This document shows, piece after piece, positions 32,083 to 40,808 of a DNA stretch of 64,000 nt. Source of the DNA: Mesorhizobium sp. STM 4661 (GTDB taxonomy: Bacteria > Pseudomonadota > Alphaproteobacteria > Rhizobiales > Rhizobiaceae). Every line of letters starts with the position of its first letter. Within the stretch, counting starts at the first letter, position 1. The stretch lies in contig NZ_CAAF010000066.1 of assembly GCF_000359125.1 (NCBI RefSeq), forward strand, positions 22,857-86,856, written 5' to 3'. Position numbers and translations under genes: made by a program. The notes under the pieces are model-generated. The model was given only the letters and a program-made list of their open reading frames with translations, did no database searches and was not told where the DNA came from.

Positions 32083-33176
32083 TGGTTTCCTCCAAGGACC
32101 GGCGCCGGCGCCTTCTGCTGCAATGCCGGCAGCGGCAGATAGGGAACGACCCCTTGCCCGTTGCCTTGCTCGACGATGACCTTGTTCGAATCCTTCAGGA
32201 CCTTCTCCATCGTTTCCAGATAAAGCCGCTTGCGCGTCACATCCGGCGCCTTGGCGTATTCGTCATAGACCGAGATGAAGCGCTGCGCCTCGCCTTCGGC
32301 CTCCTGCACGACCCGGTTCTTGTAGGCGGCCGCGTCTTCGCGGACTTGTGCGGCCTCGCCGCGCGCCTGGCCGAGCTTCTGGTTGGAATACTGGTTGGCC
32401 TGCTCGACGAACTTGTCCTCATCCTGTTCGGCGCGCTGCACCTCATCGAAGGCGTCGGCCACTTCGCGTGGCGGCGCGGCATCCTCGATCGAAATCGCAT
32501 TGACGTTCAGGCCGGCCTTGTAGCCGTCGAGCGTCGTCTGGATGATTTCGCGCACCGATGCCGCAATGCCCTGGCGATCGTCGCGGAAAATGTCCTGCGC
32601 CGGTCGCCGGCCAACCGCTTCGCGCATGGCGCTCTCGGCGACCTGCCGCAGCATGCCGTCGGGATCGGACACGTCGAACAGATAGGCCCTCGGATCGGAG
32701 ACCTGATAGGCCACCGAGAACTGGACGTTGACGATGTTCTGGTCGCCCGAAAGCATCAGGCCTTCGCCGCTGGTGTTGCCGCCGCCGATGTCGACGAGCT
32801 GTTCGGCGATGGTTGCCGTCTCGACCGTTTCGATGGGCCACCAATGGAAATGCAGGCCGGGCTGCGAGAGCTCCGCCTTCGGCTTGCCGAACCTCAGTTC
32901 AACCGCAACCTCGTCGGGCTGCACGGTATAGACCGCCTTGAATGCCCACAGCACGACAAGTGCTGCCGCGATCAGCCCGAACACGGCTGGGCTGGCGCCG
33001 CCACCGCCCGGCAAAGCACGCCGCAGCCTGTCCTGGCCGCGCCGGATGATGTCTTCGAGATCAGGAGGCGAGCCCTGTGGACCGCTCGGTCCCTTCGGTC
33101 CCTGCCCCCAGGGTCCCGGATTGTTGCCGCCGCCCCATGGGCCGCCGCCTCCGCCGCTCTTGTCGTTCCAGGGCAT
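32079..33176 (-). CDS. hflK: FtsH modulator subunit HflK
   Basis: 365 residues. A Gly/Pro-rich cytoplasmic head (MPWNDKSGGGGGPWGGGNNP and onward, about 1-45) is followed by a membrane helix (about 62-85, VFGLIAAALVVLWAFKAVYT) and a band-7 domain containing VQPDEVAVELRFGKPKAELS and DPRAYLFDVSDPDGMLRQVA. It is the first gene of the hflK-hflC-DUF2065 operon. The 150-bp gap to folA upstream probably contains its promoter. Confidence 0.95.
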   Translation of the reverse strand: MPWNDKSGGGGGPWGGGNNPGPWGQGPKGPSGPQGSPPDLEDIIRRGQDRLRRALPGGGGASPAVFGLIAAALVVLWAFKAVYTVQPDEVAVELRFGKPKAELSQPGLHFHWWPIETVETATIAEQLVDIGGGNTSGEGLMLSGDQNIVNVQFSVAYQVSDPRAYLFDVSDPDGMLRQVAESAMREAVGRRPAQDIFRDDRQGIAASVREIIQTTLDGYKAGLNVNAISIEDAAPPREVADAFDEVQRAEQDEDKFVEQANQYSNQKLGQARGEAAQVREDAAAYKNRVVQEAEGEAQRFISVYDEYAKAPDVTRKRLYLETMEKVLKDSNKVIVEQGNGQGVVPYLPLPALQQKAPAPVLGGNQ

Positions 33177-33326
33177 GAATGTCCTTTCGCTTGGAATTTC
33201 CTCAAGCGCCGGTTCAACGGCGCAAAATCCAATGTTGTTCTTCTATAGGGATGCGACGGCGCGCTTTCAACGCGATCGGTCGCCGACATCATCCGTTTTG
33301 AACCGGTCGCAACCCTTTATTGTCTC

Positions 33327-33845
33327 TCAATGCACGTCGCGGCGTCGCTCGTAAACAGAATAGCGCGTGGCGTGACTATCCTTTTCACCAGCCGGAACGT
33401 CTTGCGAGCGGACAACGTGCCACAAATCCGGGTCGATCGGCGGGAAATGCGCGTCACCGTCGACCGCGGCCAGGATATGGGTGACATGCAAGCGGTCGGC
33501 CAGCGGCAGCGCCTGGGCATAGATCTCGCCGCCGCCGATGACGCAGATTTCGTCGGCGCCGGCCATGCAGCGTCCGCGCACCGTCGCCAGCCTGATCGCC
33601 TCATCGAGCGAATGCGCGATTTCGACGCCCTCAGTGCGCCATGCCGTGTCGCGGGTCACCACGATATTCAACCTGCCCGGCAGCGGCCGGCCGATGCCTT
33701 CATAGGTCTTGCGGCCCATGATGACGGGCTTGCCCATCGTGTCGGCCTTGAACCGCTTGAGATCGGTGGAAAGCCGCCACGGCAAGCCGCCATCGCGCCC
33801 GATCACACCGTTTTCGGCGATGGCGACATAGATGGCGACGTCCAT
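33327..33845 (-). CDS. folA: Dihydrofolate reductase
   Basis: 172 residues, normal length. AIAENGVIGRDGGLPWRLST, then FKADTMGKPVIMGRKTYEGI and IGRPLPGRLNIVVTRD are the classic motifs; the ICVIGGGEIYAQALPLADR segment binds NADPH. It regenerates tetrahydrofolate, the cofactor consumed by thymidylate synthase (thyA, 6 kb away in this window). It overlaps the upstream DUF4424 gene by 3 nt, so the two are co-transcribed. Confidence 0.96.
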   Translation of the reverse strand: MDVAIYVAIAENGVIGRDGGLPWRLSTDLKRFKADTMGKPVIMGRKTYEGIGRPLPGRLNIVVTRDTAWRTEGVEIAHSLDEAIRLATVRGRCMAGADEICVIGGGEIYAQALPLADRLHVTHILAAVDGDAHFPPIDPDLWHVVRSQDVPAGEKDSHATRYSVYERRRDVH

Positions 33846-34864
33846 CAGCCGCCGTTCCCGCCATCGCTGCCACCGGTCGGCTCCAGCAGCAAAATGTCAA
33901 TGTCGCGCTCGGGATAGAAATCCTGCGCAGTCATCTCGAACGTCGTCGGCCCGACCTTCCTGACATTGTCGCCGCAGAACGAGACCAGGTTCTTCGGATC
34001 GCCCTTGTCGATGGTCAGCTTGAATTTGCCGATGGTGCCCGCCGCCCAGTTGCCGCCGGTGGTCAGGATATAGGCGATGCGGTTCTCGAAATATTTCGGG
34101 GTGCCGTCGGGATCGTCCTTGGCCGCCCTGCGGATCGCGTTCTCGAACGCATCGTCCATGCAATAGCGAGTCTTATAGGCGCCATATTGGCCCTGGAATT
34201 TGCCATCATAAAAGAAACTGACCGAGGACGTGCCGCCGACGCTCGGCTTGTAACGGTGGGCGACATGGACCGCCTTGTTGGCGGGAAAGGTGGAGCGCCA
34301 CCAATAGGTCGAGCGCAATTGCCAGAACGGCGCATGGACGGTCTTCATGCCCGAACCGTCGTCGGCGGTGTCCTCGATGATGATGCCGCGGTTGATCCAG
34401 TCGTCGGCGACCGCCGGCGGCAGCTTCGCCAGCGCCGCCTTGGCCGCGTCGCCGAACGGATAGAACGGCACGTTTTGCGCCTTGAGATCGGCGCTGATGT
34501 CGATGCCGAGCGCGAACACCTTCTGCTCGAGCTGCGGCTTTGCCGCCACGCCGTCGATCGTCACCTCGAAGCCGAGGAAATTGTCGCTCTGGTCCTCGGG
34601 GATCGCCGGCATCTCGTTCGGGTCGCCCTCGATGTCGGGCATCGGAAAGGCGACGATCGCATCGACATCCTTGTCCGTATTGTTGCGGAAGACGTAGTCG
34701 ACCGTCACCTTGTCCGCCGAGATGAAGAGATCCTCGCTTTCCATCGCCACCGCGTCGCTGCGCGACAGGATCAGCCCGCCCGTGCCCAGTTCGGCAACCG
34801 AATCATTGGCGAGCGCGGGCGCGGCGCAAAGCGCCAGCGCCGCGGTCACAACATATCGAAACAT
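33845..34864 (-). CDS. DUF4424 family exported protein
   Basis: 339 residues from the ATG at 34864, preceded by AGGGGAG. A clear signal peptide (MFRYVVTAALALCAAPALA, then ND) points to the periplasm. The mature part has VDYVFRNNTDKDVDAIVAFP and IVAFPMPDIEGDPNEMP, and later RYCMDDAFENAIRRAAKDD; these match the DUF4424 group as I recall it. The function is unknown. It sits directly upstream of folA with overlapping stop and start codons, which gives no obvious functional link. Confidence 0.8.
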   Translation of the reverse strand: MFRYVVTAALALCAAPALANDSVAELGTGGLILSRSDAVAMESEDLFISADKVTVDYVFRNNTDKDVDAIVAFPMPDIEGDPNEMPAIPEDQSDNFLGFEVTIDGVAAKPQLEQKVFALGIDISADLKAQNVPFYPFGDAAKAALAKLPPAVADDWINRGIIIEDTADDGSGMKTVHAPFWQLRSTYWWRSTFPANKAVHVAHRYKPSVGGTSSVSFFYDGKFQGQYGAYKTRYCMDDAFENAIRRAAKDDPDGTPKYFENRIAYILTTGGNWAAGTIGKFKLTIDKGDPKNLVSFCGDNVRKVGPTTFEMTAQDFYPERDIDILLLEPTGGSDGGNGG

Positions 34865-34910
34865 CGAGGCTCCCCTTGCTGCGAGAACGTCGCCGACCCT
34901 ATCGCATCGG

Positions 34911-35005
34911 CCCGAAAATCGGAATCGATTTTCGGAAAGCACGATGCGTGGATTAAAAGTGCTAGAGCGTACTTTGTGCGTCCAAGTGGACGCACGTCGC
35001 TCTAG
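34911..35005. repeat. Copy 2 of the 95-bp intergenic repeat
   Basis: Starts CCCGAAAATCGGAATCGATT like 12318-12413 and ends in a stem with arms CTAGAGCG and CGCTCTAG around a second palindrome (TGCGTCC/GGACGCA). It lies in the 244-bp divergent gap between the DUF4424 gene and cobF. Both copies share layout and orientation, but the second halves differ, as expected of an old repeat family with compensatory changes in the stems. Confidence 0.7.
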
Positions 35006-35108
35006 CCGTTCGATGTGGCGTTTCAAAGCCTTCCGCGCGTCATGGACGCTTGCGCACATGCCCATGGTTATCTGGACACAAACGCTCCGATCGGGCAGGA
35101 GTTCGCCC

Positions 35109-35888
35109 ATGCGCAAGCTTCTCGTCATCGGCATCGGCGCCGGCAATCCCGACCATATGACCGTGCAGGCCATCGACGGCTTGAACCGGGCAGACGTGCT
35201 GTTCATTCCCGACAAGGGCGCGGCGAAGAACGATCTCGCCGAATTGCGCCGCCAGATTTGCGACCGCTTCGTCACCAAACCGAACTCGCGCCGCGTCGAA
35301 TTCGAGGTGCCGGTGCGCGCCGAGCCGGCGCCCTCCTACCGCTCGACCGTCGATGACTGGCATGAGGCGATCGCCGCGATCTATGAAGGCCTGATCCGCG
35401 ACGAACTTGCGCAAGACGGCTGTGGCGCCCTCCTGATCTGGGGCGATCCCTCGCTCTACGACAGCGCGCTGCGCATCCTGGAGCGTGTGCGCCTCAGGGG
35501 CAATGTCGAGTTCGAGCTGGAGGTCATTCCAGGCATCACCGCCGTCCAGGCCCTCGCCGCCAGCCACAAAATAGCGCTGAACCGCATCGGTGACGCTATC
35601 CTGATCACCACCGGTCGCCGGCTCACCGAGGAGGGTTTGCCCGACAATGCCGGCAGCACCGTCGTCATGCTCGACGGCAAATGCGCGTTCAACACGCTGG
35701 AGGACAAGGATGCCGTCATCCACTGGGGCGCCTATCTCGGCACGCCCGACGAGATCCTCATCTCCGGCCGCCTCGGCGATGTCGGCGACGAGATCGAGCG
35801 CGTTCGCGAAGAAGCCCGCCAAAGAAAGGGCTGGATCATGGACACCTATCTGCTGCGCAAGCCTGGCGAGCCTGAGGACGAACGCTAA
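35109..35888 (+). CDS. cobF: Precorrin-6A synthase (deacetylating)
   Basis: 259 residues from an ATG with AGGAG 8 nt upstream. LLVIGIGAGNPDHMTVQAID is the tetrapyrrole methylase start, followed by ALLIWGDPSLYDSALRILER and VIPGITAVQALAASHKIALN, which bind S-adenosylmethionine. CobF methylates C1 and removes the acetyl group in the aerobic cobalamin pathway. It stands alone here; the other cob genes must be elsewhere. An aerobic B12 pathway would also supply the cofactor for the B12-dependent radical SAM enzyme at 3.4 kb, though the two are unlinked. Confidence 0.93.
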   Translation: MRKLLVIGIGAGNPDHMTVQAIDGLNRADVLFIPDKGAAKNDLAELRRQICDRFVTKPNSRRVEFEVPVRAEPAPSYRSTVDDWHEAIAAIYEGLIRDELAQDGCGALLIWGDPSLYDSALRILERVRLRGNVEFELEVIPGITAVQALAASHKIALNRIGDAILITTGRRLTEEGLPDNAGSTVVMLDGKCAFNTLEDKDAVIHWGAYLGTPDEILISGRLGDVGDEIERVREEARQRKGWIMDTYLLRKPGEPEDER

Positions 35889-35892
35889 ACTC

Positions 35893-36234
35893 CTAGCCTG
35901 CGTCGATCTCCGCCTGCAGTGCCTCCATATGCGCCGCTGCCGCGGAAGTGGCCGCCCGCTCGATGGCGCGAAAGCGGCTGACCACCGCAAGTCCTACCGG
36001 GGTCAGTTGGGCGCCGCCGCCTTTCCTGCCGCCCGTCTGCGCCGCGACCAGCGGCTTGCCGAACACCCGGTTCATGTCCTCGACCAGGTCCCAGGCATGC
36101 TTGTAGGACATTTCCATGCCGCGCGCCGCGGCCGAGATCGAGCCGAAGGCCGCGATCTGCTCCAGAAGCTCGATCTTGCCCGGCCCGATGCGCCCGTCTG
36201 GATCGAGATTTATCCGCAAGCTCAGCGACGGCAT
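35893..36234 (-). CDS. ModE-like winged-helix regulator (N-terminal domain only)
   Basis: 113 residues, corresponding to the DNA-binding half of ModE without the molybdate-binding domains. IGPGKIELLEQIAAFGSISA then ARGMEMSYKHAWDLVEDMN is the helix-turn-helix; GGRKGGGAQLTPVGLAVVSR is the wing. Short ModE proteins of this kind occur in rhizobia. Molybdate sensing could rely on the separate Mop protein at 39145 (inference). It is downstream of modC in the same direction, with a dyad at 36297-36327 between them that may be its own operator. Confidence 0.88.
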   Translation of the reverse strand: MPSLSLRINLDPDGRIGPGKIELLEQIAAFGSISAAARGMEMSYKHAWDLVEDMNRVFGKPLVAAQTGGRKGGGAQLTPVGLAVVSRFRAIERAATSAAAAHMEALQAEIDAG

Positions 36235-36296
36235 TTTTCCTCCTCCGCGATCATGCCCAGACTCACGCCCGCATCCAGACTAATGTCTCTTCGACC

Positions 36297-36327
36297 ATAT
36301 CGCTATTCCAAAGAAACATAGCGAAAT
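36297..36327. promoter_or_regulatory. Candidate ModE (Mo-box) operator
   Basis: TCGCTAT (36300-36306) and ATAGCGA (36318-36324) form an inverted repeat with an 11-bp spacer; flanking AT pairs extend it. This resembles the ATCGCTATATA-type half sites known for ModE. It lies between modC and the modE-like gene, upstream of the latter, fitting autoregulation. A degenerate similar site may exist upstream of modA (39014-39035). Confidence 0.55.
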
Positions 36328-36337
36328 CATGAACCGA

Positions 36338-37450
36338 TCACCCGTCCGCCTCTACCGGCAGGCCGGCGCCGGTATTCGCCCGGTCGAAACTGACCGTCTT
36401 GACCACCGCGAACACCTTTCGGCCGAGCCGTAGCTTCAGTGCCTGCCGCGACTGCTCGGTGATCCGGGCAAGGATGGTTGCGCCATTGCAGTCGATGCCG
36501 ACCTCGACCGCAGGTCCCTCGCCCGGCTCAATCGCGACGATTGTGCCCGGCAGAATGTTGAGCGCGCTGAGGCCCGTCGGCAGCTCGGTGGCGATCATGA
36601 CGTCGCGGGCGCGGATACGGATGCGGACCGGCGCTCCGGCCGGGATCGCCAGAAGCGGCACACGGATCTCGCCCGCCGCCGAGCCGAGCACGGTCATGCC
36701 GAAGGCTTCGTCATGACGCAGTACCGCCGTATCCAGCACGGCGCCGCCCTCGCCGCGCTCTTCCGCCGGCAACAGATCGAGCCGCTGCATGATCGCCCCG
36801 GTCGGGCCGCTAGCGGCGACCTTGCCCTGCGCCAGCACCACCACGTCGCTCGCCAGCCGCGCCACCTCCGAGACCGAATGACTGACATAGACGATCGGAA
36901 TTTTCGTCTCGTCGCGCAGCCGCTCGATATAAGGCAGGATCTCGGCCTTGCGGGCGTCGTCGAGGGAGGCCAGCGGCTCGTCCATCAGCAACAGTTTCGG
37001 GCTGGCAAGCAACGCCCGGCCGATCGCCACGCGCTGCTTTTCACCGCCGGAAAGCTTTGCCGGCCGCCGCTCGAGCAGCGGACCGATGCCGAGCAGATCG
37101 ACCACCGCATTGAAATCCGCGTAGCGTTCCGCCGTGGGCGTGAACCAGCGACCGTAGCGCAGATTGCTCGCAACGCTCATATGCGGAAACAGCCGCGCAT
37201 CCTGGAACACCATGCCGATCCGCCGTCTGTGCTTCGGCACGAAAATACTGGCTGCGGTATCGACCAGCACGCGGCCGTCGATCGCGATACGCCCCTTGTC
37301 GGGGCGGATCAGTCCGGCAATCATGTTGATCAGCGTCGTCTTGCCAGAACCCGAGGGTCCGAACAGCGCGGTCAATCGCCCAGCGCTTTCGAAGCAGGCA
37401 TCGATCCCGAAATCGCCAAGCCGATGGCCGATGTCGACAACAACGCTCAT
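36338..37450 (-). CDS. modC: Molybdate ABC transporter ATP-binding protein
   Basis: 370 residues. Walker A GPSGSGKTT, signature LSGGEKQRVAIGRAL, Walker B LLLMDEPLASLD and the H-loop IVYVSHS are all present in the first 215 residues. The C-terminal portion (about 290-355, GLSALNILPGTIVAIEPGEG) is a TOBE/Mop-like molybdate-binding domain. It powers molybdate import with ModB and ModA. It overlaps modB by 4 nt. Confidence 0.96.
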   Translation of the reverse strand: MSVVVDIGHRLGDFGIDACFESAGRLTALFGPSGSGKTTLINMIAGLIRPDKGRIAIDGRVLVDTAASIFVPKHRRRIGMVFQDARLFPHMSVASNLRYGRWFTPTAERYADFNAVVDLLGIGPLLERRPAKLSGGEKQRVAIGRALLASPKLLLMDEPLASLDDARKAEILPYIERLRDETKIPIVYVSHSVSEVARLASDVVVLAQGKVAASGPTGAIMQRLDLLPAEERGEGGAVLDTAVLRHDEAFGMTVLGSAAGEIRVPLLAIPAGAPVRIRIRARDVMIATELPTGLSALNILPGTIVAIEPGEGPAVEVGIDCNGATILARITEQSRQALKLRLGRKVFAVVKTVSFDRANTGAGLPVEADG

Positions 37451-38151
37451 TCGATGTCCATCCGCCGGCCGACGCGTCGCGCCAGCACTTCCGAGGCTAC
37501 AAGTGCCGCCATCGAAATGACGATCGAGATCAGCGTCAGCCGGAGCGCGCCTTCATCCCCGCCCGGAACCTGCGTGAAGGTGTAGATCGCCGACGGCAGC
37601 GTCTGCGTCTCATTCGGAATGTTGGAAACGAAGGTGATGGTCGCGCCGAACTCGCCCATCGCCTTGGCAAAAGCCAGGATCGCGCCGGCGATCAGCCCGG
37701 GCAGGATCAGCGGCAGCGTGATCGTGGCGAATACCCACAGCGGATTGGCGCCGAGCGTTCCGGCCGCCGCCTCCATCTTGCGGTCGACCGCCTCGATCGA
37801 CAGCCGGATCGCCCGCACCATCAGGGGAAAGCCCATGATGCCGCAGGCCAATGCGGCGCCCGTCCAGCGAAACGAGAAGACAATGCCGAAATGCTCGGCG
37901 AGGAAGGCGCCGGCCGGCCCGCGCCTGCCGAACGTCAGAAGCAGCAGATAGCCGGTCACCACCGGCGGCAGGATCAGCGGCAGATGCACCAGCCCGTTGA
38001 GCAGCGTCTTGCCCCAGAATTGTCCGCGGGCAAGCAGCAGCGCGATCAATATGCCCGGCGGCAGGCTGGCGAGCATCGCCACGGTCGCCACCTTGATGGA
38101 CAGCCGGACCGCATTCCATTCGTCGGGAGTGAGGTCCAGCAGCCAGTTCAT
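37447..38151 (-). CDS. modB: Molybdate ABC transporter permease
   Basis: 234 residues with about five membrane helices. The EAA loop is seen in EAVDRKMEAAAGTLGANPLW and the typical AMGEFGATITFVSNIPNETQ follows it. It forms the membrane channel of the molybdate transporter. It lies between modA (16 bp) and modC (4-bp overlap) in a modABC operon. Confidence 0.96.
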   Translation of the reverse strand: MNWLLDLTPDEWNAVRLSIKVATVAMLASLPPGILIALLLARGQFWGKTLLNGLVHLPLILPPVVTGYLLLLTFGRRGPAGAFLAEHFGIVFSFRWTGAALACGIMGFPLMVRAIRLSIEAVDRKMEAAAGTLGANPLWVFATITLPLILPGLIAGAILAFAKAMGEFGATITFVSNIPNETQTLPSAIYTFTQVPGGDEGALRLTLISIVISMAALVASEVLARRVGRRMDIE

Positions 38152-38167
38152 GCTTCGGTTTCGTGCC

Positions 38168-38965
38168 TCAATTGCTCGGCGTCAGGACGGTGAAACCCTG
38201 TTCCTTGAAGAGCGCGCCGGCCTTGGCGGATTGCAGGCATTTCAGGAAGGCCGGCGTATCCTTGTCCTTCGAGTCGGCGGTCTGGGCAACCGGATAGATG
38301 ATCGGCGGGTGCGAATCCTCCGGGAAGGTGCCGATCACCTTGACGCCCTTTTCGGCATGCGCGTCGGTGGTGTAGACGATGCCAAGCGCTGCCTCGCCTG
38401 TCGAGACCAGCTTCAATGCCGCGCGCACATTCTCCGCCTGCGCCACCTTGCCCTCGACCGAAGACCAGACGCCGAGCGATTCAAGTGCCGCCTTGCCGTA
38501 TTTGCCGGCGGGCACCGCCTTGAAATCGCCCATGGCGAGCTTGCCGTCGCCGATGAGCTTGGCCAGATCAAAACCCTTTTCGATCTTGGTTTCGACTGTG
38601 GAATCCTTCGGCGCCACCAGCACGATCTCATTGCCGAGCAGCTTCACTTCCGTGTCCGGCTTGGTCAGCTTCTTGTCGGAGAGATATTTCATCCAGTCGA
38701 GATCGGCCGAGATGAAGATATCGGCCGGTGCGCCGCCCTCGATCTGCTTGGCCAGTGCCGAGCTCGCGGCGTAGGAAACAGTTGCTGCCTCGCCAACATC
38801 GGCCTCGCAGGCTTTGTTCACCGCGTCGAGCCCGTCCTTCAGGCTGGCCGCGGCAAACACCACCACCTTGTCTTCCGCATGGGCTGCAGGCACCACAGCC
38901 ATCAGTGCCGCCGCGAAACCACCGATCGCAATCGCCCTCAATCCGAAACCTTTGTGCGTCAGCAT
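38168..38965 (-). CDS. modA: Molybdate-binding periplasmic protein
   Basis: 265 residues from the ATG at 38965, preceded by GGGAGAG. The signal peptide is about residues 1-30 (LRAIAIGGFAAALMAVVPAA HA). The mature part carries VVVFAAASLKDGLDAVNKAC, ADIFISADLDWMKYLSDKKL and EAALGIVYTTDAHAEKGVKV, the oxyanion-binding pattern of ModA. It is the first gene of modABC; the 179-bp gap to the divergent mop gene should hold its promoter. Confidence 0.95.
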   Translation of the reverse strand: MLTHKGFGLRAIAIGGFAAALMAVVPAAHAEDKVVVFAAASLKDGLDAVNKACEADVGEAATVSYAASSALAKQIEGGAPADIFISADLDWMKYLSDKKLTKPDTEVKLLGNEIVLVAPKDSTVETKIEKGFDLAKLIGDGKLAMGDFKAVPAGKYGKAALESLGVWSSVEGKVAQAENVRAALKLVSTGEAALGIVYTTDAHAEKGVKVIGTFPEDSHPPIIYPVAQTADSKDKDTPAFLKCLQSAKAGALFKEQGFTVLTPSN

Positions 38966-39144
38966 GAAAACTCTCCCTAGGTTTGAAATCCATTCGGCTC
39001 GAAGCCTGCCGACCGATATATCCGGATGAACATAACAATGGAAGGCTTTTGCCCCGTACAGCCATTGTATCTTGGTGCCGTCGCGGCTTACCATGAATTG
39101 GATTGGATACAGCGAAACCTAATTTAGATCGAAGGAGACGTCGC

Positions 39145-39351
39145 ATGAAAATCAGCGCCCGCAACATCCTCAAGGGAACCATCACCGAGATCGTCAAGGG
39201 TGCCACCACTTCGCATGTCCGTATCGATGTCGGCGGTTCCGTCGTCACCGCCTCGATCACCAACGAAGCCGTTGCCGATCTCAAGCTCGAAAAGGGCAAG
39301 CAGGCCTATGCCGTGATCAAGGCCTCGGACGTCATGGTCGGCATCGACTGA
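39145..39351 (+). CDS. Mop-domain molybdenum-pterin/molybdate-binding protein
   Basis: 68 residues, one Mop domain: SARNILKGTITEIVKGATTS, VTASITNEAVADLKLEKGKQ, AYAVIKASDVMVGID. GAAGGAGA lies just upstream of the ATG. Single Mop domains form hexamers that store molybdate in the cytoplasm. It is divergent from modABC and could buffer or sense molybdate for the truncated ModE-like regulator (inference). Confidence 0.92.
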   Translation: MKISARNILKGTITEIVKGATTSHVRIDVGGSVVTASITNEAVADLKLEKGKQAYAVIKASDVMVGID

Positions 39352-39371
39352 GCCATTTCGGCCGAAAGAAC

Positions 39372-39845
39372 GTGGTTCGCGAAAACGAGATCAGGCCATC
39401 GGAGGTCGCAGTCGATGCCGGGCTTATGTTCATCGGCGTGATCCGCACCCCGTGGGCGTCGCGGCTGGTCACGCCACGCCAGGGCCGCGCGGACGGCCCG
39501 GTCTGCCGGATCGAAATCCTCGACCCGTGGCGCGAGGCGCTCGACGGCATCGAAAAATTCGAGCGGCTGGAAATGCTCTATTGGCTGCATTTATCGCGGC
39601 GCGACCTCGTCAGGCAGAGCCCGGCCAATGACGGCACGTCGCGCGGCACCTTTGCCTTGCGCTCGCCGGCCCGGCCCAATCCGATCGGCACTTCGATCGC
39701 AAGTCTTGTCGGCGTCGAAGGATCGACGCTTATGGTGCGCGGCATGGACTGCGTCGACGGCACGCCATTGCTCGATCTGAAACCGGACCGGGCGCTGTTC
39801 AAGCCGGTCGCGCCGCCTCAGGCAAGCGATTTCGAGACCGGATGA
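39372..39845 (+). CDS. TsaA/TrmO-like SAM-dependent tRNA methyltransferase
   Basis: 157 residues from a GTG, 20 bp after the mop gene. MFIGVIRTPWASRLVTPRQG and LHLSRRDLVRQSPAND, then TFALRSPARPNPIGTSIASL, are the TrmO (TsaA-like) motifs; the last binds S-adenosylmethionine. TrmO methylates the threonylcarbamoyl group of t6A37 in some tRNAs, but many TsaA-like proteins have unknown targets. Closeness to mop suggests co-transcription without an obvious link. Confidence 0.82.
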   Translation: MVRENEIRPSEVAVDAGLMFIGVIRTPWASRLVTPRQGRADGPVCRIEILDPWREALDGIEKFERLEMLYWLHLSRRDLVRQSPANDGTSRGTFALRSPARPNPIGTSIASLVGVEGSTLMVRGMDCVDGTPLLDLKPDRALFKPVAPPQASDFETG

Positions 39846-39863
39846 TGGCTGTTGTGGTCGCGC

Positions 39864-40658
39864 CTATACAGCGATCGGCGCCTTGATTGTCGCGTCGGCG
39901 AAATAGTTCTCAAGCCGGAAATCCTCGAAGCGGAAGGCAAAGAGGTCCGTGACGTCCGGATTGATCCACATCGTCGGCAGCGTCTTGGGCGTGCGCCGCA
40001 ACTGTTCGCGCGCCTGTTCGAAATGGTTCGAGTAAAGATGCGCGTCGCCCAGCGTGTGAACGAAATCGCCTGGCTTCAGGCCGGTCACCTGCGCCACCAT
40101 CAGCGTCAGCAACGCATAGGAGGCGATGTTGAACGGCACGCCGAGAAAGATGTCACCGGAACGCTGGTAGAGCTGGCAGGAGAGCCTGCCTTCCGAAACA
40201 TAGAACTGGAACAGACAGTGGCAGGGCGGCAGCGCCATAGCCTCCACCTCGGCCGGATTCCACGCCGAAACGATCAACCGCCGGGAATTAGGATTCTTGC
40301 GTATCTCCTTGAGAAGGCCTGCAATCTGGTCGATGGCGCCGCCATGGCCGTCCGGCCAGGAACGCCACTGCTTGCCGTAAACCGGGCCGAGATCGCCATT
40401 CTCGTCGGCCCATTCGTCCCAGATGGAGACGCCGTGGTCCTTGAGGTACTTGATATTGGTATCGCCGGCCAGGAACCATAAAAGCTCATGGATGATCGAC
40501 TTCAGATGCAGCTTCTTGGTGGTGGTGACCGGAAAGCCGCGCGCCAGGTCGAAGCGCATCTGGTAGCCGAACACCGAGCGCGTGCCGGTGCCGGTGCGGT
40601 CGCCGCGGTCGGCGCCGTTTTCCAGCACATGATTCAAGAGGTCGAGATACTGGCGCAT
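39864..40658 (-). CDS. thyA: Thymidylate synthase
   Basis: 264 residues, the standard ThyA length. It has DRTGTGTRSVFGYQMRFDLA, the catalytic Cys146 in LPPCHCLFQFYV, QRSGDIFLGVPFNIASYALL, and the C-terminal IKAPIAV. It methylates dUMP with methylenetetrahydrofolate, giving dihydrofolate which FolA (33327) recycles. It is a single gene; the 150-bp gap to the DUF2853 gene shows nothing distinctive. Confidence 0.98.
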   Translation of the reverse strand: MRQYLDLLNHVLENGADRGDRTGTGTRSVFGYQMRFDLARGFPVTTTKKLHLKSIIHELLWFLAGDTNIKYLKDHGVSIWDEWADENGDLGPVYGKQWRSWPDGHGGAIDQIAGLLKEIRKNPNSRRLIVSAWNPAEVEAMALPPCHCLFQFYVSEGRLSCQLYQRSGDIFLGVPFNIASYALLTLMVAQVTGLKPGDFVHTLGDAHLYSNHFEQAREQLRRTPKTLPTMWINPDVTDLFAFRFEDFRLENYFADATIKAPIAV

Positions 40659-40808
40659 TGGCTTCGGCTCGATTCGGGTTGCTACCCATAATAGCCGACT
40701 GGCTGCCGGCCGAACATATCAAAGCGCAGGACGTTTCAACAGGACACTCGCCGATAGCGTTACAAGCTGGCGCGGCAAATCGCGCCAGCTTCCGCTTCGA
40801 TGCAGACG

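Noticed and set aside
39014..39035. Second ModE-type operator upstream of modA
   Set aside because: CGATATAT and ACATAACA half-sites are present but degenerate; too weak to list as a feature.
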